Of a DNA stretch of 64,000 bases, positions 9,576 through 17,750 are shown piece by piece. The notes under the pieces were generated by a model. The model did no database searches, had not been told where the DNA came from, and saw only the letters and a list, made by a program, of their open reading frames with translations. The position numbers and the translations under genes were made by a program. The number at the start of each line of letters is the position of its first letter. Position 1 is the first letter of the stretch. This DNA is from Acidimicrobiales bacterium (lineage in GTDB: Bacteria > Actinomycetota > Acidimicrobiia > Acidimicrobiales > Poriferisodalaceae): the NCBI GenBank assembly GCA_009843525.1, contig VYDH01000018.1, positions 124,001-188,000 on the forward strand, written 5' to 3'.

Positions 9576-9956
9576 TCACTGCCAAGCCAGCACCTGTGGA
9601 GCGTTCGGCGGCGCCGCTGTGCGAAGCGACGCGAAGTCGGCGGCGTCCGAAGTCAGGATGTCGTGGCCGATTCGCTGCGCCACCAGATAGAGGTGCGCGT
9701 CAACCACGTCGGCAGTGCCCGACCTGCGGAGAGCCTCGCCGACTTGCGCAACGTCTCCCGGCGCAAAGGGGTGCACGGTCATTGCGCCAAGCGCACGTGC
9801 GAGGCGAACCTGCCGGCTGCCGTTGCGCCACACCTGCGCCGCAACCGGGGCCGTCGTGTGCAGCGGCTCTGCGAGCCGGTCCACGTTGGTGAGCAGGTTC
9901 CTGCCGGTCTTTGTGCCGCGATCGATCGCGATGAGCACCCCGGCGTCGAGGATCAT
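9576..9956 (-). CDS. vapC: PIN-domain toxin, VapC family
   Basis: A 126-residue PIN-domain protein, probably a metal-dependent RNase toxin. Acidic residues at the expected sites are Asp4 (MILDAG), Asp83/Asp86 (TADVVDAHLYL) and Asp104/Asp107 (ILTSDAADF). The second conserved acid, normally Glu before a VWR-like segment, is Gln41 (AAQVWRNG). This could be a natural subfamily variant or could lower activity. The ATG overlaps the antitoxin stop (ATGA), the usual coupled order of antitoxin then toxin. Confidence 0.88.
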   Translation of the reverse strand: MILDAGVLIAIDRGTKTGRNLLTNVDRLAEPLHTTAPVAAQVWRNGSRQVRLARALGAMTVHPFAPGDVAQVGEALRRSGTADVVDAHLYLVAQRIGHDILTSDAADFASLRTAAPPNAPQVLAWQ

Positions 9957-10186
9957 CGATTGAAATAGCGCCGCTGCATCTCGGCGACTGCGTCCTCGTC
10001 GACCGGACCCGACTCGGCCTCCCAGTCCCGCAGCAGCGACCGGAGTTCTTGGCGCTGCCGCTGTTCCTCGGCAAGCCTCCGGATGCCGTGCCTGATGACG
10101 CTCGACTGATCGCCATACTCGGGCACCAACAGCTCCAGCAGGCGCCGATCCTCGTCACTCAGGCGAATCGTGGTCGTCCCACTCAT
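9953..10186 (-). CDS. vapB: ribbon-helix-helix antitoxin, VapB-like
   Basis: A 77-residue protein beginning MSGTTTIRLSDEDRRLLELL, a ribbon-helix-helix DNA-binding strand and helix, followed by a charged C-terminal tail (LLRDWEAESGPVDEDAVAEMQ) of the kind that wraps the toxin. It should neutralise the adjacent PIN toxin and repress its own promoter. The open frame extends upstream to 10327, but ATG 10186 is chosen because the -10-like TACGGT lies directly before it and the protein family begins here. Confidence 0.87.
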   Translation of the reverse strand: MSGTTTIRLSDEDRRLLELLVPEYGDQSSVIRHGIRRLAEEQRQRQELRSLLRDWEAESGPVDEDAVAEMQRRYFNR

Positions 10187-10202
10187 GCCCACACCGTAAT
10201 AC
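10187..10202 (-). promoter_or_regulatory. vapBC promoter with short palindrome
   Basis: TACGGT (10198-10193, minus strand) stands 6 bases before the vapB ATG. It overlaps the 9-base palindrome CGTATTACG, a plausible half of an autorepression site. Confidence 0.55.
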
Positions 10203-10490
10203 GTCTGTAGCACACCCACCCCCGATATCCCCGCCGCCCGACCAATGGGCTGACAGATAGGCCGGCGTCGAACACCCGCTGCGATCATGGTTCTGCGAGT
10301 CCACGTCAAGCAAACCGTTTTCGACACCCTCGGCGGTGGGCTCTGCGCCGAGGCGCTCGCTGCCCAGCCGATGCTCGGTGGAGCCGCCGCATTAGCCGAA
10401 CCGTCAGCCCAGTCCGTCAGCCTCGGCCGCTTCGATATCTGGAAGGCGCTCGGCTCCCTGCGTGGGTCCGCAGCCCTATGTCCGGCGCTC
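10187..10490. other. 304-bp gene-poor gap upstream of vapBC
   Basis: Apart from the vapBC promoter at its left edge I see no convincing gene here. Both strands contain open frames, but these read as biased high-GC translation without family features or start signals. Confidence 0.5.
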
Positions 10491-11855
10491 TCAGGCTGCG
10501 GGGTCTTCCCACAGCGGTTTGGCGGTGGGCGAGGGTCTGGTGGTGGTGGGAGTCCGCGGCGTGCGACGCGTGGGCTTGCGCTGCGGGGCGGGTTGAGCGG
10601 GATGTGCCGGGTCGGGGGGCGCTAACCGGTAGCGGCCGTCGCGGACGGTTACTTGCCAGTTGTGGTCGTGGATGAGGTCATGGCAGCGCCAGCACACGAG
10701 CACGAGATTGTCGAGGCGGGTCTTGCCGCCGCGTTGGCAGGGCGTGATGTGGTGGGCTTCGCACTCGCCGGGTGGTTCCCCGCAGCCGACGCACGCCCCG
10801 TCGCGGGCGATGAGCGCGCGTCGCTGTGCTGCGGTGGGTGCTCGGCTGGCGACGGTTTCATACAGCGGCGTGAGCTCGTCGCCGAAGATCTCGACCCAGA
10901 GATCGGAGTTGCAGGCCAGCCGCCCCAGGGTGCTAGGCGGGATCGGGCCGACACCGCAGATCTCGGCGATGCCGCCAGGTGCGTCGCTGAGTGCTGCGAG
11001 GTCGGCGCGGACGATGATCTCCGCAGTCTTGCTGCCAGCCGGGGAAGTCGGCCTGGGGTCGAATACCGGCTCGGTTTCGGCGTTGGACTCGGCGCTGGTG
11101 GCGAGGAGAGCGTCGAGGGCGTCAGCCATGCGCTGGTCACGAGTGCGGACCGCTTTGTCAGGCACAGTGCCGCTGTCGCGGCCGTCGGGGGCCGCCTCCG
11201 ATGCTCGCGACTGGGCCTGCCGGCGGCGGTCCGCTTGGCGGAGCTGTTCGGCTTGTTGGCGGAGGCGTTGCTGGATGCGGGCGCCCATCTCTGCGTCGAA
11301 CGAACCGCGCATCTGCACCGAGCCGTCCTCGCCGTTCCAGAACCGCACATTGCGGTTGCGCCGGTTACGACGATGCTGCGCAGCGAGATCGTCGGCGCTC
11401 TGGTGCTGGATTGTCCAGCGTTGCGAGGCCTGGGCGAACTCGTCTTCAGGGAGCGTCTTGGCCATCTGCACCAGGTCGGCATCGCCCTGCACGGCGTCGG
11501 GGCTCGTCTTGCGAGCGGCCTGGGCCAGCTTGGCGGCGTTCGCAAGGCTGATCTCGCCCTCAGAAACCGCAGTGCGAGCCTCGGGCAACTCGGCCAGCTC
11601 CGCCTCAGCACGCACATTGCGGGCAGCCTCCGAACGCGACCGTCCACCGACCTGGTTCAGCAGCCCTGCGCCGCCGTCGCCGTGGCACTCTCGCTGAGCG
11701 ACCACCGAAGCAGCTTTGGTCTCAAGCAACTCGACACGCGAGCGCAGCGACTTCGCCAGCCCGAGCGTGTGACGCAGCTCACCAGTAGGTGCCGCCTCGA
11801 CGCCATCGAGCGCTGCGGTGAGGCATTCCAGCGCCTGTTGCACCTGCGAGAACAT
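10491..11855 (-). CDS. DUF222 and HNH endonuclease domain protein (13E12-repeat type)
   Basis: A 454-residue protein of the multicopy actinobacterial DUF222-HNH family. An N-terminal helical DUF222 region (about residues 30-330) is followed by an HNH nuclease motif: ALIARDGACVGCGEPPGECEAHH, GGKTRLDNLVLVCWRCHDLIH, with two zinc CxxC pairs. The C-terminal 45 residues are Pro/Thr/Arg-rich and low in complexity. The role is uncertain; such genes are often found in variable regions. TAGAAT six bases before the ATG marks a leaderless start. Confidence 0.9.
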   Translation of the reverse strand: MFSQVQQALECLTAALDGVEAAPTGELRHTLGLAKSLRSRVELLETKAASVVAQRECHGDGGAGLLNQVGGRSRSEAARNVRAEAELAELPEARTAVSEGEISLANAAKLAQAARKTSPDAVQGDADLVQMAKTLPEDEFAQASQRWTIQHQSADDLAAQHRRNRRNRNVRFWNGEDGSVQMRGSFDAEMGARIQQRLRQQAEQLRQADRRRQAQSRASEAAPDGRDSGTVPDKAVRTRDQRMADALDALLATSAESNAETEPVFDPRPTSPAGSKTAEIIVRADLAALSDAPGGIAEICGVGPIPPSTLGRLACNSDLWVEIFGDELTPLYETVASRAPTAAQRRALIARDGACVGCGEPPGECEAHHITPCQRGGKTRLDNLVLVCWRCHDLIHDHNWQVTVRDGRYRLAPPDPAHPAQPAPQRKPTRRTPRTPTTTRPSPTAKPLWEDPAA

Positions 11856-11867
11856 ACGTTCATTCTA
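11856..11867 (-). promoter_or_regulatory. leaderless promoter, TAGAAT
   Basis: TAGAAT (11867-11862, minus strand), the closest match to a consensus -10 among the set, lies 6 bases before the ATG of the DUF222-HNH gene. Confidence 0.65.
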
Positions 11868-12179
11868 CCGGGTCGGTGTGATACGAAAGCACTCACATGC
11901 TTATTGAATCATTGCAAATATATGACACATACTTTTAGATGGTTTCAACTACAAGCAAATGGATGCTGAACGACCTCGATGGCAGCATCGTCCGCCGACG
12001 AGAACTCCACCTCAGTTCGATCATGTGGGATGGGTTGGCCTGACGGCAGCGTCGTCTGCTGGCGCGGAATCGTGCTCGCCCCGCACAATGTGCTGTGGCG
12101 CGAGATTCCCGGAACTACACGAGGATCGAGGTGAGCGCCCGCCGTTACAGCCGTTGGCTGCTGGGCGGCAAGTAGGGGC
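11868..12179. other. 312-bp intergenic gap with an AT-rich core
   Basis: The stretch 11880-11960 is markedly AT-rich for this genome. A 34-codon frame (11939-12043, plus strand, MVSTTSKWML...) starts inside it but has no ribosome site or recognisable homologue, so I do not call it a gene. No terminal repeats or transposase remnants are visible. Confidence 0.45.
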
Positions 12180-13301
12180 TCAGCCCAAGGCGGCAGTGCC
12201 CGAGGTGATGAGGGGGTAGAGGCCGTCGGGGCCGACGCTGGTGGCCATCGTGCCGAGCACGGCTGACCAGTGGGCGTCGGAGCCGTATTCCTTGCGCCAG
12301 CTCCACAGCCGGCGGCTGAAGTGGTGCAGTGGGTACTCCTGGGTCATGCCCATGGCGCCGTGGGCCTGGTGGCAGGCCTTGGTGGCTCGGGCGGCTGCCT
12401 GGTTGGCGATGAGCTTGGCTGCCGCGATCTCGAAGGGAGCCTCGCCACGGGTGGCTTCGCGTGCCGCCACCTCGGCGGCCATGCGCACGAGCGCTGCATC
12501 CTGCGCAGCCCAGACCAGGTGTTGCTGTACTGCCTGGAATCGGGCCACCGGACGGCCGAATTGCACTCGCTCGTTGGTGTAGCTGACCGTGAGCTGGCAC
12601 ATCTTCTCGATGGCGCCTGCCATCAGCGCTACCCGCGACAACGCACCGCGCTGCGCCAGCGCCTCCGCGTCGACGCCGTCAGGAGCGGGCGCCGCAACGC
12701 CGGCGGCGCCAACGAAGCGCACGGTGTCGCGGGGCTCGCCGGCCATATTGGGGAGCGGTGTGATCTCGCACTCCGATGCCGGCACCGCAACGACGGATGT
12801 TTGCCCGTCGCAGTCACAGACACACACGATCAACTCGGCGCTGCGAGCCCACGGCACCCGGTGGGCTTCGCCGTTCAGCACTGCGGTGCCGTCGCCGGCG
12901 ATCTCCATCGAGCAGGCCCCGCCGCCGGACCAACCGACTTCGGCCGCCCGAGGCGGGACGACCGTGACGAGACCGTCAGGTCGTTCGATGCCGGCTTGAG
13001 CCAGCAGCCAGCCGCCGAGGATGCCGTTCTCCGCCGCGGGGATAGGTGCCGAGTGGTAGCCGACCAGGCGAAGCACCTCGATGGCCTCGGCGAGCGTGCC
13101 GCCCGATCCGCCGGCCTCCTCAGGTACGGCGATGAGGTCGAATCCGGTCTCGCAGAAGGCATCCCAGATGTCGGGCGCGACACCGGCTTCTTCGGCGGCT
13201 TGCACTGCCTCATGGGTGCACAGCTCGCCGAACAGCCGGTCGGCCGTCTCAGTGATCAGCTCGTCGACCACGACTGGCTCGGGCGCCGTCGTCACGGTCA
13301 T
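12180..13301 (-). CDS. acyl-CoA dehydrogenase family protein
   Basis: A 373-residue member of the acyl-CoA dehydrogenase family of the shorter, diverged type often paired with a second dehydrogenase subunit in sterol side-chain degradation. Recognisable parts are GGTLAEAIEVLRLVGYHSAPIP in the N-terminal helical domain and YTNERVQFGRPVARFQAVQQHLVWAAQDA, ACHQAHGAMGMTQEYPLHHFSRRLW at the C-terminus. Its ATG overlaps the stop of the upstream dehydrogenase (ATGA), so the pair probably forms a heteromeric FadE-like enzyme. Confidence 0.88.
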   Translation of the reverse strand: MTVTTAPEPVVVDELITETADRLFGELCTHEAVQAAEEAGVAPDIWDAFCETGFDLIAVPEEAGGSGGTLAEAIEVLRLVGYHSAPIPAAENGILGGWLLAQAGIERPDGLVTVVPPRAAEVGWSGGGACSMEIAGDGTAVLNGEAHRVPWARSAELIVCVCDCDGQTSVVAVPASECEITPLPNMAGEPRDTVRFVGAAGVAAPAPDGVDAEALAQRGALSRVALMAGAIEKMCQLTVSYTNERVQFGRPVARFQAVQQHLVWAAQDAALVRMAAEVAAREATRGEAPFEIAAAKLIANQAAARATKACHQAHGAMGMTQEYPLHHFSRRLWSWRKEYGSDAHWSAVLGTMATSVGPDGLYPLITSGTAALG

Positions 13302-14449
13302 GCCGGCAGCCCCTGCAAGCCCTTCGAGGCCACCGAGCGCAGGATCTCGATGGTGCCGCCGCGGATCGTGTTGCCGGGGAAGGTCACCACGCACTGCGCC
13401 AGCAGCCGCTCGAACAGCGACTCAGACTCTGGCGAGTATTCCTCGTCGATGAGCTGCACCAGCTTCTCGACCACTTCCTGCTCGTAGCGAGTCCCCATTT
13501 CCTTCACCAGCGCCGACTCCACCGACGGCGCTTCGCCCTCGTCGATCAGCCGTGCGACTGACAGCGACAGGTTCCGGATGCCCCACCAGCGAGCAGCGAG
13601 CTCACCGAACAGGTCCGACACCGCGTCTTCCATCGGCGTGCCGGAGGCCTCGCGCAGCAGCTGCTCCACCGTCGAGAACGGCGACAGCCAGCGGTCGGGC
13701 CCGCCCCGCTCGTACGCCATCTCGGTGGTGTTCTGGTGCCAGCCCATGCCCGGCTGGCCCACCACGTTGATGTCGGGCACGAACACATCGTGGAACGTCA
13801 CCTCGTTGAAGTGATGGCTGCCGTCCAGAAACGGGATCGGGCTGATCTCGAGACCCGGCGAACGCAGATCGATCAGAAACTGTGACAGGCCGGCGTGCTT
13901 GTTGCCGTCCTCCATGGGCGCCGTGCGCAGCAGGCAGATGAACCAGTCATTCATGTGCGCGTTCGATGTCCAGATCTTCGTGCCGTTCACGACCCACCCG
14001 TCGTCGGAGCGCTCGGCCCGGGTCGACACCGAAGCCAGGTCTGAGCCGCTGTCGGGCTCGCTCATGCCGATCGAGAAGCCCAGCTCGCCCCGGCAGATCG
14101 GCGGCAGGAACCGTTCCCGCTGCTCATCGCTGCCGAACTTCAGGATCACGTTGCCGGTCTGGCGGTCGGCCACCCAGTGATGGCCCACTGGTGCTCCACA
14201 GCGCAGCATCTCTTCGACCACGATGAAGCGCTGCACGGCGGTGCGGTCCGAGCCGCCCCAACGTGACGGCAGTGCCATGCCCACCCAGCCGCGGGCAGCC
14301 ATCTTGGCCGAGAACTCCCGGTCGTGATCGGCAGCCATGCCCAGGCACGGCTCGTGGGTGCCCGGCGGAAGCTCGGCAGCCAGAAACTCACGCACCTCAG
14401 CCTGGAGGTCGAGTTCCGGGCCGGTCAGTTCGGTCGGCGTGAATCTCAT
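13298..14449 (-). CDS. acyl-CoA dehydrogenase
   Basis: A 383-residue acyl-CoA dehydrogenase with the canonical loop FSIGMSEPDSGSDLASV, the WTSNAHMNDWFICLLRT segment and the terminal TIRGGTIEILRSVASKGL. The longer open frame upstream reads antisense through the monooxygenase gene. The ATG at 14449, with GAGG six bases before it, gives the family's normal N-terminus (MRFTPTELTGPELDLQAEV). Translational coupling to the following shorter dehydrogenase suggests an alpha-beta heteromer like those of sterol catabolism; this pairing is inference. Confidence 0.9.
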   Translation of the reverse strand: MRFTPTELTGPELDLQAEVREFLAAELPPGTHEPCLGMAADHDREFSAKMAARGWVGMALPSRWGGSDRTAVQRFIVVEEMLRCGAPVGHHWVADRQTGNVILKFGSDEQRERFLPPICRGELGFSIGMSEPDSGSDLASVSTRAERSDDGWVVNGTKIWTSNAHMNDWFICLLRTAPMEDGNKHAGLSQFLIDLRSPGLEISPIPFLDGSHHFNEVTFHDVFVPDINVVGQPGMGWHQNTTEMAYERGGPDRWLSPFSTVEQLLREASGTPMEDAVSDLFGELAARWWGIRNLSLSVARLIDEGEAPSVESALVKEMGTRYEQEVVEKLVQLIDEEYSPESESLFERLLAQCVVTFPGNTIRGGTIEILRSVASKGLQGLPA

Positions 14450-14484
14450 CTGCAACCTCGAGGATGATTCAGGTTCTGGGGCGA

Positions 14485-16107
14485 TCAGGCCAAGGCGAAG
14501 CCGCGGTAGTTGTCCGACGCCACGTCCTCGCAGATCTCGACATAGGGCGGGAAGCCCGGCAGCGGCATGAAGACCCGGGTCTTGCCCGGAATGTTCGCCC
14601 CCAGGTACCACGAGTTGCAGGTGGGAAACAGCGTCAGATTGGCCACAGCGTTGACGTAGTCGACCCAGTAGGCCTCGGCATCGGCTTCGGGCTCGATCGT
14701 GGCGGCACCCCGCTCGCGCAGATCCACCAAGCATCGAGCGATCCAGTCGACGTGCTGCTCGATGGACGGGATCATGTTGGTCAGCACCGAGGGGCTGCCG
14801 GGACCCGACACGGTGAACATGTTCGGGAATCCAGCAACACCCAGTCCGAGGTAGGTGCGTGGTCCGGCGTCCCAGTGGTCCGCCAGTCGAGCGCCTTCAC
14901 GCCCAGTGACGTTCATCCGCAGCAGGGTTCCGGTCATGGCGTCAAAGCCGGTGGCGTACACCAGCGCGTCGACGGGGTACTCCTGGCCGTCGACCACCAC
15001 GCCGGCTGCGGAGATTCGGTCGATCGGCGTCTCGGACACGTCCACCAGGTGAACGTGCGACAGGTTGAACGTCTCGTAGTAGTTCGTGTCGAGGCACGGG
15101 CGCTTGCACGCAATGGTGTTGTGCGGGGTGAGCTTGGCTGCGGTCTCGGGATCGTCGACGATCCCGGCGATCTTGCCGCGGACGAACTCCGCCACGCGGC
15201 CGTTGGATTCGGCGTCGAGACCGATGTCGCTGTACGCCCGGTAGAAGGTGAAGCCGCCCACATCCCACCGCTCCTGCATGCGCTCGTCGAACTCGGTGGC
15301 ACTCGCTTCCTTCGCGAGGTCCTCGCCATCGGGCAGCCGCTGCACCATCGCCGCTTGCTGGGTGAGCATCCTGGCCCGCCGCTCGCGGTAGTTGGCTTTC
15401 CAGTCGGCCTGATCGGACGCATCCAGCGGCTCGTTGCGGGCGGGCACCGAGTAGTTCGGCGTGCGCTGGAACACCGTCAGCTCAAGGCACTCGTCGGCGA
15501 TCACGGGAATCGCCTGGATGGCGGACGATCCCGTGCCGATCACACCCACCGACAGCCCTGAGAAATCGACGCCTTCGTGCGGCCAGCGACCCGTGTGGTA
15601 CGTCGGCCCCTCGAACGTCTCGGCGCCGTCGAAGTGGGGGACATTGGCCGTCGACAGGCACCCCGTTGCCATGACCATGAAGCGCGCTAGGTAGGTGCCC
15701 CGGTCGGTTTGCAGGCGCCACTGGTTGTCGGCGTCGTCCCAGTCGACCTGGGTGACCGTCGTCTCGAAGCGGATGTCGCGGCGCAGGTCGTACCGATCGG
15801 CGACGTGGTTGGCGTAGCGGAGGATCTCGGGCTGGCCGGAGTAGCGCTCGGACCATTCCCATTCCTGCTCGAGCTCGGGGTCGAACGAGTACGAGTACTG
15901 CATCGATTCGACATCGCAGCGGGCGCCCGGATAGCGGTTCCAATACCACGTGCCGCCCACGCCGCTGGCTCGCTCGACCACCGCCACGTCGAATCCGAGC
16001 CCGCGCAACTTGTGCAGCATGTACATGCCGGCGAAACCGGCGCCGACCACGACGACGTCGTGGACGCTCGGCTCGGCGCCGTTCAAGTCCACCCCGTCGC
16101 TGCTCAT
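14485..16107 (-). CDS. FAD-dependent Baeyer-Villiger-type monooxygenase
   Basis: A 540-residue class B flavin monooxygenase. The FAD motif VVVGAGFAGMYMLHKLRGLG opens the protein, GVGGTWYWNRYPGARCDVES is the characteristic cyclohexanone-monooxygenase segment, and the NADPH site is VIGTGSSAIQAIP. Such enzymes insert oxygen next to ketones to give esters or lactones, for example in cycloalkanone or steroid breakdown. The Baeyer-Villiger fingerprint appears as FEGPTYHTGRWPHEG. The start is ATG 16107 with TAGTCT eight bases upstream. It lies 35 bases ahead of the acyl-CoA dehydrogenase pair, suggesting a shared catabolic transcript. Confidence 0.92.
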   Translation of the reverse strand: MSSDGVDLNGAEPSVHDVVVVGAGFAGMYMLHKLRGLGFDVAVVERASGVGGTWYWNRYPGARCDVESMQYSYSFDPELEQEWEWSERYSGQPEILRYANHVADRYDLRRDIRFETTVTQVDWDDADNQWRLQTDRGTYLARFMVMATGCLSTANVPHFDGAETFEGPTYHTGRWPHEGVDFSGLSVGVIGTGSSAIQAIPVIADECLELTVFQRTPNYSVPARNEPLDASDQADWKANYRERRARMLTQQAAMVQRLPDGEDLAKEASATEFDERMQERWDVGGFTFYRAYSDIGLDAESNGRVAEFVRGKIAGIVDDPETAAKLTPHNTIACKRPCLDTNYYETFNLSHVHLVDVSETPIDRISAAGVVVDGQEYPVDALVYATGFDAMTGTLLRMNVTGREGARLADHWDAGPRTYLGLGVAGFPNMFTVSGPGSPSVLTNMIPSIEQHVDWIARCLVDLRERGAATIEPEADAEAYWVDYVNAVANLTLFPTCNSWYLGANIPGKTRVFMPLPGFPPYVEICEDVASDNYRGFALA

Positions 16108-16121
16108 CGCCGCAGAGACTA
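16108..16121 (-). promoter_or_regulatory. leaderless promoter, TAGTCT
   Basis: TAGTCT (16121-16116, minus strand) lies 8 bases before the monooxygenase ATG at 16107. Confidence 0.55.
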
Positions 16122-16180
16122 CCGATGCGCTCGTGGCCGAGCCGAGAGTCCACGACGCAGCCGGAAGCGCGGCGATGTGG

Positions 16181-16193
16181 CACGCTCCGGGCC
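16181..16193 (+). promoter_or_regulatory. possible leaderless promoter variant, CACGCT
   Basis: CACGCT (16181-16186) takes the place of TANNNT, 7 bases before the amidase ATG, divergent from the monooxygenase promoter. It is weaker than the TANNNT examples. Confidence 0.35.
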
Positions 16194-17750
16194 ATGCCCC
16201 GACCGACCCAACCGTGCGACCTCGACGCGACCAGCGCGAAGGCGTTGCTGGAGGCTCGCGAATTGTCGGCGGTCGAGCTGCTCGAGTCGTGCCTGGCGCG
16301 GGCCGACGACACCGACATTGCGGTGAATGCACTCGTGGTTCGCGACGACGTCGCAGCGAGATCGAGGGCGCAGGCGATCGACGATGCCCGCGCCCGCGGG
16401 GAACCGCTGGGATCGCTGGCAGGTCTGCCGGTGGCCGTCAAGGACATCCAGGCCACTGCCGGGTTGACCACCACCTACGGCGCGGTGCCGTTTGCCGACA
16501 ACGTGCCCGATGCTGACGACGGCATCGTGGCGCGTGTCCGGGCCGCCGGGGCGGTCATCATCGGCAAGACCAACACGCCCGAGCTGAGCATCGGCGCCAA
16601 CACGGTCAACCGGCTGTTCGGCGCCACCGGCAACCCATTCGACCCGTCGCTGACATGCGGTGGCAGCTCCGGCGGCTCTGCGGTGGCGCTGTCCTGCGGG
16701 ATGGCGCCGCTGGCCACCGGATCCGACCACGGCGGCAGCCTGCGCATCCCGGCTTCGTACTGCGGGGTCGTCGCCCACCGCTCCACGCCTGGCACGGTGG
16801 CTCACGACGAGCGCACGATCGGCCGCACCAACTACAGCGTGCAGGGACCGATGGCCCGCACCGTCGCTGACGCGGCGTTGCTGCTGTCGGTGATCGCCGG
16901 GCGCGATCGCGATGCCCGGCGCGATCCCATGGCGTTCCCACTCGATGCCGCCGCGTTCGCCGATCTGCCGAACGTCGACGTGACGTCGTTGCGCGTGGGG
17001 GTCAGCGCCGACCTGGGCGGGTTGCTGGTATCTGATGCTGTCCGGACCGTCTTCGCCGACCGCGTCGAGCGGCTCGCGGGCATCGTCGCCGCGGTCACTG
17101 AGGCCGACGTCGATCTCAGCGATGCACTCGATGTGGATTGGCAGCTTCGCTCGGACATCTTCGCCACCAACTACCACCGCAGCATTCACAAGTTCGACCC
17201 GGATGCGGCTGGGTCCGACGGCGGCTTCAACCCCAATATCCGCGCCACCTACGACGAGGCGCTGAACACCACGGTGCTCGACATCGCCAAGGCGCGGCGG
17301 CGCCAGGTCGAGCTGTACCGCGCCACCGATGCGCTGTTCGACACGTTCGATGTGCTGGTCTGCCCTGGAGTCAGCGTGCCGCCGTTCGACTGGCACCAGC
17401 TCTTCCCGGCCGAGATCGACGGTCAACCAGTGCGCAACTACATGGCATGGCTCGGACTGTCCGCGGCGCTCACGGTCGTCGGCCACCCCACCACGGCATT
17501 GCCCTGCGGCCTGGACGGGCAGGGCACGCCGTTCGGCCTGCAGATCGTCGGCCCCAGCTACAGCGACCGGCGGTTGCTGGGGATCGCCGCAGCGCTGGAG
17601 GCAGCGTTCGCCGCCGACCGGGTGATGGCACGCCCGATGCCTGACGTGGGCTGGCTCAGCACGCTCGAGACTGCCTGCCGCGCCGAGGGCAAGCTCGTTC
17701 ACGCATCCGCACCGCCTCAGCAGGGCGCCGCCGGCGACTCACGCCACTAG
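16194..17750 (+). CDS. amidase signature family hydrolase
   Basis: A 518-residue amidase. The Ser-cisSer-Lys triad is visible as Lys83 (PVAVKD), the cis-serine near 158 in TCGGSSGGSA and the nucleophile Ser182 in GSDHGGSLRIPA. These enzymes hydrolyse carboxamides to acids and ammonia. The ATG at 16194 is chosen because earlier in-frame codons lie within the divergent promoter region. Its last 12 bases overlap the convergent hydantoinase-like gene. Proximity to that gene suggests breakdown of amide or cyclic-amide compounds, but the natural substrate is unknown. Confidence 0.92.
   Translation: MPRPTQPCDLDATSAKALLEARELSAVELLESCLARADDTDIAVNALVVRDDVAARSRAQAIDDARARGEPLGSLAGLPVAVKDIQATAGLTTTYGAVPFADNVPDADDGIVARVRAAGAVIIGKTNTPELSIGANTVNRLFGATGNPFDPSLTCGGSSGGSAVALSCGMAPLATGSDHGGSLRIPASYCGVVAHRSTPGTVAHDERTIGRTNYSVQGPMARTVADAALLLSVIAGRDRDARRDPMAFPLDAAAFADLPNVDVTSLRVGVSADLGGLLVSDAVRTVFADRVERLAGIVAAVTEADVDLSDALDVDWQLRSDIFATNYHRSIHKFDPDAAGSDGGFNPNIRATYDEALNTTVLDIAKARRRQVELYRATDALFDTFDVLVCPGVSVPPFDWHQLFPAEIDGQPVRNYMAWLGLSAALTVVGHPTTALPCGLDGQGTPFGLQIVGPSYSDRRLLGIAAALEAAFAADRVMARPMPDVGWLSTLETACRAEGKLVHASAPPQQGAAGDSRH

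Noticed and set aside
10491-11855. The HNH gene as a homing endonuclease or restriction system
   Set aside because: The DUF222 plus HNH layout is a known multicopy actinobacterial family, and no intron, intein or methyltransferase accompanies it.
11939-12043. A 34-codon plus-strand ORF in the AT-rich gap
   Set aside because: No ribosome site, usable leaderless spacing or recognisable sequence; too short to support.
16119-17702. A 527-codon minus-strand frame opposite the amidase
   Set aside because: The amidase triad on the plus strand is unambiguous; the antisense reading has no family features.
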